Shown here: positions 1 to 7,544 of the stretch, piece after piece | Layout of the letters: each line of letters opens with the position of its first letter | Position numbering within the stretch: the first letter of the stretch is position 1 | Assembly: GCF_000313135.1 (NCBI RefSeq) | Contig: NW_004457670.1 | Span: 12,378 to 25,844, forward strand | DNA from: Acanthamoeba castellanii str. Neff | Taxonomy: Eukaryota; Discosea; Longamoebia; Acanthamoebidae | Length of the DNA: 13,467 nt | Reading direction: 5' to 3' | Notes under the pieces: model-generated | Databases searched by the model: none | Told to the model about the DNA's origin: nothing | The model's input: only the letters and a program-made list of their open reading frames with translations | Position numbers and translations under genes: made by a program

Positions 1-96
1 CCCCCCCACCCAACTCACCACCGCAGGATGTAGATATATATATATATTGGTACACTAACATTCATACCTGTATTCTACTATTTTCTCTATATTTAG
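1..96 (+). other. 3' part of an intron of the receptor kinase gene
   Basis: This is non-coding sequence ending in a pyrimidine-rich stretch and an AG at 95-96 (...ctatatttag). The base after it enters the frame that continues as the receptor ectodomain. The donor lies outside the window. The segment is more AT-rich than the exons and contains seven AT units (34-47). The acceptor is inferred from the open frame downstream and from the AG. Confidence 0.7.
34..47. repeat. (AT)7 microsatellite
   Basis: Seven uninterrupted AT units lie inside the partial first intron. Confidence 0.9.
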
Positions 97-387
97 GCAC
101 GGGAGAGAACAGCTGGCCGATGGCCAACATGCACAGCTTCGTCGTGCACCAGTCGACCATGGCCGACTGCATCAAGGCCAAGGCCCTCGTGGACTGGATC
201 TACTGGACCCAAACCGACCCGGCCGCCCTCGCCCTCGCCCAGCAGTACGTCCCCCGTCGCATAGTGCGCTCTCAGGCCACACACGCCCACGCACGCACCA
301 ACCTCGGCCTATAGGAATTTCCAGGGCGTGGCAGGGCAATCGTCCCCGGTGCGCAAGCGGCTGATTGACTTCGTGGCGGGCATGACG
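97..387 (+). other. End of a PstS/phosphate-binding-like extracellular domain
   Basis: The translation runs [16 protein letters not shown] and on through [19 protein letters not shown]. The 'WP' followed by a beta strand, and the [16 protein letters not shown] helix, resemble the C-terminal lobe of PstS-like ABC solute-binding proteins. The split codon CA|G joins exons 97-244 and 315-816. In Acanthamoeba receptors this domain sits outside the cell, ahead of the membrane helix. The ligand cannot be inferred. The family call rests on recognised motif similarity, not a search. Confidence 0.65.
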
Positions 388-3300
388 TGCGACGGCGTGG
401 CGGTGAGCTCCGTCTACGGCTGCATCTACCAGAGCACTATCTGCGCCGACCACGGCGCGTGCGCCGACGGCGCCTGCCTCTGCTCGACCGGCTACGAGGG
501 CGAGTTCTGCCAGTTCGCCGTGTCGTCGAGCGACACATCGCTGGCGCCGATTCTCGGCTCCGTCATCCCGGCCGTGGTGCTGGCGCTGCTGGTCATGTGC
601 TGCGTGGTGGCGGCGCTGCTGGTGTGCCTCCGGCTGCGACGCGCCAAGGAGGACGAGTGGGAGGTGGAGATCAGCGAGCTGGAGATGGGCGAGCAGCTCG
701 GGGCCGGCGGCTACGGCGAGGTGCACAAGGCCGTGTGGAAGGGCACCGAGGTCGCCGTCAAGATGATGGTCTCCGAGCACCCGTCGCGCGAGCTCGAGCG
801 CAGCTTCAAGGAGGAGGTACGCGACGTCTCGTCCCACCCATACATTCATGAAATTCCAATGTCGATGACATGGTGGCTGCGCAGGTGCGAGTGATGACGG
901 CGCTGAGGCATCCCAACGTGGTGCTGTTCATGGCGGCCTGCACCAAGCCCCCCAAGATGTGTATCGTCATGGAGTTCATGGCCCTCGGCTCACTCTTCGA
1001 CGTGCGTGCGCACCTTCTCTCTCTCTCTCTCTCATCGCATCACTTCACACCAAACTAATCTGGTTTGCGTCGGTTCGATGGTGGTGGTTGCTTGCGCAGT
1101 TGCTGCACAACGAGCTGATTCCGGACATCCCGTTCGCGCTGCGCAACAAGATGGCCTACCAGGCGGCCAAGGGCATGCACTTCCTCCACTCGTCCGGCAT
1201 CGTCCATCGCGATCTCAAGTCGCTCAATTTGCTCCTCGACTCCAAGTGGAACGTCAAGGTCCGTTGTGTGTTCGTGTGCGTGTGCGTGTGCGTGGGGGTT
1301 GCGCGTGTGCGGTTGAGCTGACTTGCGTGTGCTGGCACGCACAGGTGAGCGACTTTGGTCTCACCAAGTTCAAGGAGGAGATGAAGCGCGGCGGAGCGGC
1401 AAAGGAGATCCAGGGCAGCGTGCACTGGGCCGCGCCCGAGATCCTGAACGAGGCCATGGACGTCGACTACATGATGGCCGACGTCTATTCGTTCGGCATC
1501 ATCCTGTGGGAGCTCACCACCCGCCAGCAGCCCTACATGGGCATGAGCCCGGCGGCGGTTGCCGTGGCGGTCATCAGGGACAACGCGCGGCCGCCGCTGC
1601 CTGACACCAACGACGCCGTCGGTCTGACGGCCGAGTTCTTGGACCTCATTCGCACCTGCTGGCACTTTGACGCCACCATCCGCCCCACCTTCCTGGTACC
1701 TACCAACCGACTCTTCTCTTGCGCGTCGAAAGCGCGACTTACCAACACTCGTCGTGTGTGTAGGAGATAATGACGAGGCTGAGCGGACTGGGCGGAGAGG
1801 GAGGCACGTCATCGATGACCAAGACGTCGACGTCGTCATCGTCGGGCGTCGGCGGTGACCGCTTCGGGTCGTGGACTTCGCCCACCGGCCACTCCAACAC
1901 CAGCAGCTCGGGCTCTTCCAAGTCCGATGGTACCGCACGCACCACCGCACATGCACGGGTCGCTCACCTTTGGGTCCTAATAATGAGTACTTTTAAGCAG
2001 CGGATCGCGACGCGGCGATGGCCGGCACGGTGCACGCGCCGGACGGCGAGATGGCGATCGTTTTCTCCGACATCACGCGCGCCGCCTCGCTCTGGGAGTT
2101 CAACGCCGAGGCGATGCGCGACGCCACCATCCTCCACAACGCCCTGCTGCGCTCCCTTCTCAAGAAGCACCGCGGGTACGAGGTGGTGTTCATCCGCGAC
2201 CGCAACAGCGGCGAGGGCTCGTTCTGCATGGCCTTCCAGGACACCGCCGACGCGCTCGAGTGGTGCATGGAGGCCCAGCAGGAGCTCATCAAGCTGCCTT
2301 GGCCCGACGCGCTGCTCGACCACCCCGGCGCTGCCGAGGAGTGGGGCGACCTCGACGACCGGGTGCTGTTCAAGGGCCTCCGCGTGCGCATGGGCGTGCA
2401 CGTCGGCTCGCCCCGAATGGTGCGCGACCCGATGACGCGCCGCGTCGAGTACATCGGCCCCGTTATCAACGCCGCGGCCCGCATCACGGCCATGACCCAC
2501 GGCGGCCAGATCCTGGTGTCCGGCGCCGCCTACGCCAAGGTGCAGGACGGCGACATGGCCCGGGAGCCCAAGCGCGTCGTGTGTCTGGGCAAGTTCGAGA
2601 TGCCCGACGCCCCGCGCGGCGCCCGGCTGTACGAGCTCAAGCCCCGTGCGCTCGAGGGACGCTTCTTCGGCGGCATCTCGCGCGACCCGCCCAACAAGGA
2701 GTCCGACCACACCAGCTCGTCACCGCGCTCCGGCCGCAGCGCCGAGGGCAAGGGCAAGGGCAAGAATGAAGGCGGCGACGGCTCGGCGCGGTCGAGCGAT
2801 GAGGAGGTGCAGGCGGTGGTGGGCGAAGGCATGATGTTCCAGGAGGACCGGTTCCTGACGTCGGCCAACCTGTGTCGCTGGGTGATCGACTTCAACGAGA
2901 TCGCGCTCGGGCGGCAGGTCGGGCTGGGCTCCTACGGCGTGGTGTTCCGCGGCAAGTGGAAGGGCGTCGACGTGGCGGTGAAGCGATTCATCAAGCAGAA
3001 GCTCGACGAGCGCCGCATGCTCGAGTTCCGCGCCGAGATGGCCCTCCTGGCCGAGCTCCACCACCCCAACATCGTCCTCTTTATTGGTACACTCCCTTTC
3101 TTGGCGACTGTGTGTTCGTTTCTCGTCGCTCACACCACACCACACCACACCACACCACACCACACCACACCACACCACACACAGGTGCGTGCGTGAAGAG
3201 GCCCAATCTGTGCATTGTGACGGAGTTCGTCAAGAACGGCTGCCTGCGCGAGATGCTGAACGACAGCGCCACGAAGCTGACGTGGCATCAGAAGGTGAAG

Positions 3301-3886
3301 CTGCTGCACTCGGCGGCGCTCGGCATCAACTACCTGCACTCGCTGCACCCGATGATCGTGCACCGCGACCTCAAGCCCTCCAATCTGCTCGTCGACGAGA
3401 ACTGGAACGTGAAGGTGGCCGACTTCGGGTTCGCGCGCATCAAGGAAGAGAACGCCACCATGACCCGCTGCGGCACCCCCTGCTGGACCGGTACACACCG
3501 TCGCTTTCGTTCTTTTTCGTTTCGCTTTCGTTCTTCATTTTTACGCTTTCGAGGTTGACCTTTCTTGTGTCGTGTTTGCAGCGCCGGAGGTGATCAGGGG
3601 GGAGAAGTACTCGGAGAAGGCGGACGTGTTCTCGTTCGGCATCATCATGTGGGAGGTGCTCACGCGCAAGCAGCCTTTCGCTGGGCGCAACTTCATGGGC
3701 GTGTCGCTCGACGTGCTCGAGGGCCGACGGCCAGCGGTGCCGAACGACTGCGGCCAGGCCTTCAAGAAGCTGATGAAGAAGTGCTGGCACGCAGAGGCGG
3801 GCAAGAGGCCCGCCATGGAGGACGTCGTCGCCCAGCTGGACCGCATGGTCGGCAACGATGCCGGCGATGGCAAGGCTTCAGTGTAA
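97..3886 (+). CDS. Receptor-like protein with kinase, class III cyclase and second kinase domains (5' partial)
   Basis: Predicted plasma-membrane signalling receptor. Exons: 97-244, 315-816, 885-1001, 1100-1258, 1345-1695, 1764-1929, 2001-3086, 3185-3490 and 3582-3886 (TAA 3884-3886). All eight complete introns are GT-AG and preserve frame, giving 1045 residues from the first whole codon at 99; the N-terminus is outside the window. Domains in order: end of a PstS-like solute-binding ectodomain (about 1-72), EGF-like module (85-114), membrane helix (128-154), kinase 1 (about 172-430), Ser/Thr/Gly linker (430-480), class III cyclase domain (about 497-690), Lys/Gly/acidic linker (about 705-760) and kinase 2 (about 780-1040). 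Kinase 1 keeps K198, D293 and D311; kinase 2 keeps K808, D904 and D922. The kinases are of TKL/Tyr-like type, so substrate residue class cannot be called. The cyclase domain has changed catalytic positions and may be regulatory. The ligand is unknown. The architecture is typical of the expanded Acanthamoeba receptor family. Confidence 0.93.
421..510 (+). other. EGF-like module
   Basis: Six cysteines at codons 421, 442, 460, 475, 481 and 508 (residues 85, 92, 98, 103, 105, 114) fit the EGF pattern, including the closing C-x-C...GY-x-G-x-F-C signature. The module is just outside the predicted membrane helix, which fits a juxtamembrane stalk. Confidence 0.8.
550..642 (+). other. Transmembrane helix with basic stop-transfer end
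   Basis: Residues 128-154 form an uninterrupted hydrophobic run (Ile, Leu, Val, Ala, Cys), followed by a basic RLRR cluster at 631-642. This places the EGF side outside and both kinases and the cyclase domain in the cytoplasm (type I topology). A signal peptide would be upstream of the window. Confidence 0.9.
1016..1033. repeat. (TC)9 microsatellite in intron 1002-1099
   Basis: Nine TC units begin 14 bases after the donor GTGCGT. The run lies well before the acceptor (1099), so it is not a normal polypyrimidine tract. Confidence 0.9.
1274..1291. repeat. (GTGTGC)3 repeat in intron 1259-1344
   Basis: Three exact six-base units occupy the donor half of an 86-base intron. Confidence 0.85.
2048..2640 (+). 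other. Class III nucleotidyl cyclase domain with altered catalytic positions
   Basis: The domain opens with the strand AIVFSDI, whose D504 matches the first metal-binding aspartate of class III cyclases. Where the family has G-D-x-F-M, this protein has G-E-G-S-F-C (residues 551-556), with Gly at the expected second metal aspartate and about six extra residues before it. [12 protein letters not shown] keeps the transition-state Asn (N637) and Arg (R641). The usual base-recognition Asp/Cys seven residues before N637 is Glu (E630). The position of the usual C-terminal Lys appears to be Pro (P682). The fold is clear; activity as a homodimer is doubtful. Confidence 0.88.
2897..3870 (+). other. Protein kinase domain 2 (TKL/Tyr-like)
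   Basis: GLGSYGVV is at residues 788-795, the VAVK lysine is K808, HRDLKPSN gives D904, DFG starts at D922, and the activation segment ends in CGTPCWTAPE with the APE alanine split across intron 3491-3581. [19 protein letters not shown] and [10 protein letters not shown] complete the C-lobe. All catalytic residues are intact. It differs enough from kinase 1 (for example HRDLKPSN against HRDLKSLN) not to be a recent internal duplicate. The protein ends about 15 residues after the domain. Confidence 0.94.
3131..3180. repeat. (CACAC)10 pentanucleotide repeat in intron 3087-3184
   Basis: Ten exact CACAC units run up to the acceptor (acag at 3181-3184) and fill half of this 98-base intron. They replace the usual polypyrimidine tract just before kinase 2 continues. 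Such a pure repeat should vary in copy number between strains. Confidence 0.95.
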
Positions 3887-4478
3887 AGGTTGGTTTTCCT
3901 TCTTCCATCCACTCTGTAATTAACACGTTTGTACACTTAAAAAATATATAAGTAGAAAGCACATCTGGAGGGTGATGATAGTGATGATGGTGGCAGTGTT
4001 AGCTTGCTCGTTGCCACCACCCCACGACGTCGCTGTCTCCCTTTAACTCGCGATCGCCCTCGCCATCACTCGTCACTGTAACCACGGCCTCGATTGAGAC
4101 ATCTCCAACTCCCCGCATCGCCTGGTAACCAACTCTGGCGGGAGTGGCGACCTGCATCGTGGGGCACAGGTTCGCCGTCGATTGTTGGTTGCCACCCCTG
4201 AGTGCGGCCCCCCCCAGCGAGCCCGGGCTCAGGCCCCTTCCAGCTGACGCGTCCGAACAAGGCCGCAAACCGGATTTGAAGTTGTAGACTGGCGCTGGGG
4301 GGCAAAGACCAGAGTACGCCGTACCTGTTCGGCAGACTTCGGCCAGGAGAATCAGAGGAATGTCTGGTATGTTGCGCGCATACGGGCGAGCATTGTTCAA
4401 ATACGTCGTGAGCAGAAGCCTTGTGCCGAGGAGAAGGTTTTGCTTGTTGCCCAAAGTGCATGCAACGAGCTCGCCGCG
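3887..4478 (+). other. Intergenic region: 3' end of gene 1 and probable promoter/leader of gene 2
   Basis: This 592-base stretch lies between the stop of the receptor gene and the chosen start of the sacsin-like gene. It holds an AT-rich block near 3936-3952, a GATGAT-type imperfect repeat around 3972-3995, and otherwise GC-balanced sequence without recognisable coding similarity on either strand. A minus-strand frame stays open for 163 codons (3999-4490), but I recognise nothing in it. No tRNA or rRNA signature was seen. An untranslated upstream exon of gene 2 could be hidden here. Confidence 0.6.
3936..3952 (+). promoter_or_regulatory. AT-rich element: possible TATA box or 3'-end signal
   Basis: Bases 3945-3952 read TATATAAG, an excellent TATA-box match. 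They lie 59-66 bases after the receptor stop codon and about 530 bases before the sacsin-like ATG. The surrounding A-rich run (taaaaaatatata) could instead be part of the receptor gene's poly(A) signal. The sequence alone does not decide between these. Confidence 0.35.
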
Positions 4479-4482
4479 ATGG
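4473..4482 (+). promoter_or_regulatory. Translation start context of the sacsin-like gene
   Basis: gccgcgATGG has purine at -3 and G at +4, a favourable eukaryotic start context. The frame stays open upstream of this ATG but contains no further ATG nearby, and only eight codons separate it from the conserved start of the sacsin ATPase region. An upstream coding exon cannot be excluded. Confidence 0.55.
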
Positions 4483-7400
4483 AAGCACACGAGGGCGCAC
4501 TAGGTACACACAAGCACATCTACCCAAAAAAGCTTCCCAACCTAACCCGTAGTCGTTTGCGTGGCACAGGGCAACAAGTAAAGATCACGACGGCCATACG
4601 TGGCATCCTAGAAGATGTATTGTGCTCCCCCACACACGTCGCGTTTACCTCTGTTTTTTCTTATTTTTTATTGTGAGATTAGAAAAATATATTTATTAAT
4701 CCAAATTTGTGCTAATGAGCGATCGATGGTCAGTATGACGGTTCTCAGGTGTTGGCGGAACTGGTGCAGAATGCTGACGACGCCCGTGCGTCTACAGCGA
4801 GCTTTCTCCTCGACTTGGTATTATAATACACCCAGCACCCCCCCAAACCTGCCGACGCAAAGGCAATCTCAGTGTGTTCACACGCACACCCTGCTCAGAG
4901 GACCCACTCCACAAATACGCTGCTGAGCCCCACCATGGCCCAGTTTCAAGTACGCAGTTGACGCGCTTCTTGTATGACCGTCGTCAATAGTTGGCCTGAT
5001 TATTGTGTACACCTCAATCCAGGGTCCAGCGTTGTGCGCATTCAACAATGCCGTATTTCGCGACGAGGACTTCGAGAGTATACAGAACGTAGGAGCAGGA
5101 CGCAAGTCGAACGACCCCATCGCCACCGGTATGGTACCACTACCTCATGGCAGTGAAGCTTTTAAGCTGACAGACAGTTACCATGATACGTGCACTTGGC
5201 TGCTTACAGGACGGTTTGGTCTTGGCTTCAATTCGGTTTACCACATGGTACTGGACATGTATACATGTCATGTTCCTATGTTTCCGTTCTGTCAGCTAGC
5301 GGCGCGTGATAAATCCTCACCAGTTGTGCGACGTTGCAGACCGATTTACCATCATTCATCACACGCGATAAAGCAGTCTTCTTCGATCCTCATCGAACTC
5401 ACCTGCCGGGCATTGAGCACGGTCCTCCCGGTACCATTTCCTTTATGAGGCCTCGTTGTTTGCCAACCATTGGGCGCTCGCTCACTCCACTCTACTCGGT
5501 GCCGCAGGCAAATATTACAACTTCACCATCGCTGAGGTCAGAGCCAAATACGCCGATCAATTCGCGCCGTACGCGTTGTTTGGATGCGACCTGCAACGAC
5601 CATTCGATGGCACCATCTTCAGGTGTGCCCCGGCCACTCCCCATGATTGCACAGGCTAATGGTTCTCGTCACGATCGTGTCTTCAGGTTCCCTCTGCGGT
5701 CGGCAGAGCAAGCAAGGGTGTCCGAGTTGGTGTCTTCGCGCCTGCCCTTCGCACCTGACGACGTTCTCCAAATATTCGACAAGTTTATCGAGATGGGCAG
5801 CCAGATCCTTCTCCACCTCAAATTCCTTCGCGAGGTCACGCTCTACGTGTGGAACGCAGGGCAGACCGCACCCGAGGAAGTGTACAGCGTGGGCCTGGAC
5901 AAGTCTGCGATGAAGGAGGAAGAGATGCAGAAGCGGTCTTCGCTCTTCCTTCACCTGGCCTCCAAGCTGGAATCCTGTAAGGGAAACATCAAAGAGCTAG
6001 CCGCCTCGAAGGAGAATATCTTCGAGACCATGCTGAACCAAACACCAGCCAAGGACTTCCCGCAGGACATCTACAACGTGCGCTGCATCGTGAAGGGACG
6101 GCGAAGGCGACGCCCGGCAGTGGCAGACACAGGTGCGTTATCCGAGTCGTGTGCGTTGCTTCCCCTCCCCCTCCCCCTCCCCTTTAATGCGTTCGGCTCA
6201 CGACTCTTTTGTTGCAGGTCCTGTCGAATCAGGGCGACAATCACCACCTACCGAAGAATGGGAAGCTTTTGAATTCAACGACCACTGGATGCTCTCGCGA
6301 GTTGTGGGCCAATCTCAGGCCTACCTACTTGCCAAACAGAACGCCAGGTATGCCTGATCACCTGCAGATGCCTACGTGTACGTTATACTGACATGTTTTC
6401 GTTTCTAATGCCCAATATGTTCATGGTGTGGTAAAGGCACGCCCTGTTCCCGCTGGCTACCGTCGCTGCGTTGGTGAGCCGTCAAACCCGAGCCACGGCC
6501 GCGAGCATCACCGACGAGTGGATCGCTGGTGCAGATCCACAGGGAATATGTCCCCTTCCGCTTGTGGGCCGGGCGTTCTGCACTCTTCCTCTTCCGCTTT
6601 GGAGTGGTTTGGTATGACTTTTCTCCTGTTCTAGCGTTGCTCGATGTTAGATCGACGCCCCTAATGTAACGCTTGATGTGTTGCAGCCTGTTCACGTAAA
6701 CGCTGGCTTTGCCTTGTCTCGCGACCGCCGGTCAATCATCAGCGGCAGCGACGTGTTCGACAAGCAGCTCCTGGTCAAGTATAATCAAGGTACATACTAC
6801 TCGGGTTCTTTTGCGACCATCGTGGTTACGCTCACACATGTGGTGCCGCACACAGCACTCCTTACCGATGCGGTTGCCTGGGCATACGCTCGGCTCCTAC
6901 TGCGACTTGCGGACGATTGCCAAAAGGGGCTGCTGCCGCTCAAGCCTGATCACTATTATCAGCTGTGGCCGAAGAAGAAAGACATTGTCTCTGGTGGAGG
7001 TCAGTACCCCCGTGGCTGGAACCAGCCTTACCTTCTAACGCTTACATCGGGGAGGGGGGATATCGCTAGGTGCCGACGGCTCCCTGTGGTCGCTCGTTGT
7101 GGCGCCGGTACTGAAGCGTCTGCTCGACAAGAAAGTCTTCGCCTGTGCCTCTTTGCCGACAATGCAGGGACAAGGACAAGTTAAAGTGCAATGGGTCGAC
7201 GCAAAGGAGGCCCTCTTTTTCGACATCGAGCAGGACACCGAGGTAATGATCACAGGCTCTGCTGCAACGGATCGCAGTATGGGCCCAATTCTAATAGATG
7301 TCCGCTCTCGAATTGCAGGAAATCGTTGAGCGGTGGGTCAAGCTGGCCTCGGGTGAGGGCGGTCCAGGCAGCAAGAGCGCCCGCCGGTCGCTCAAATACC

Positions 7401-7511
7401 TGGCCCAGTCGCCCCTCGCCCTGGTTGTCGGTTGCCTTCTGCTTGATCGTTGCTCCCTGGTACATATCGATACCCGCTTGTACGGCCAATTTCATGGCTA
7501 ACGATTGCTCG

Positions 7512-7544
<33 letters not shown>

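Larger units (their letters stand above)
673..1787 (+). other. Protein kinase domain 1 (TKL/Tyr-like)
   Basis: The glycine loop GAGGYGEV is at residues 178-185, the VAVK lysine is K198, HRDLKSLN gives catalytic D293, DFG is 311-313, and the APE motif is 338-340. The C-lobe has [12 protein letters not shown] and ends in [19 protein letters not shown], spliced across 1696-1763. The domain is cut by four introns (817-884, 1002-1099, 1259-1344, 1696-1763). All core catalytic residues are present, so it is predicted active. The HRDLKSLN loop and CW...RP ending point to the TKL/RAF-like group. Confidence 0.93.

Noticed and set aside
172..849. Long minus-strand open frame opposite the receptor ectodomain
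   Set aside because: Its translation is low-complexity Ala/Arg/His-rich, as expected opposite a GC-rich coding exon. The plus strand carries the recognisable EGF, membrane and kinase motifs.
1964..2710. Minus-strand open frame opposite the cyclase domain
   Set aside because: It is a shadow of codon bias on the plus strand; no recognisable motif, and the plus strand is clearly coding.
3131..3180. Telomeric or centromeric repeat
   Set aside because: CACAC units confined to 50 bases inside a splice-consistent intron fit a simple microsatellite.
2018..3196. A separate intron-free cyclase/kinase gene starting at ATG 2018
   Set aside because: The frame continues upstream through a phase-matched splice (1929/2001) into the kinase 1 linker, and runs on through 3086/3185 into the rest of kinase 2. 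The apparent end at 3196 is read-through into the CACAC intron.
4200..4350. Possible rRNA or tRNA fragment in the intergenic region
   Set aside because: The GC-rich stretch was checked for a TψC-type GGTTCGAAT box and familiar rRNA core segments; none was recognised.
3999..4490. 163-codon minus-strand frame in the intergenic region
   Set aside because: This one is not opposite a known exon, so it was considered. I recognise no motif, the composition is unremarkable, and it runs over the sacsin-like start. Too weak to call a gene without RNA evidence.
6678..7184. Continuous coding through 6790-6855 and past 6999
   Set aside because: Removing 6790-6855 joins VKYNQ to ALLTDAVAWAYARLL as expected for sacsin repeats, and read-through past 6999 loses the conserved GADGSLWSLVVAP continuation. 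Retention of 6790-6855 as a minor isoform remains possible.
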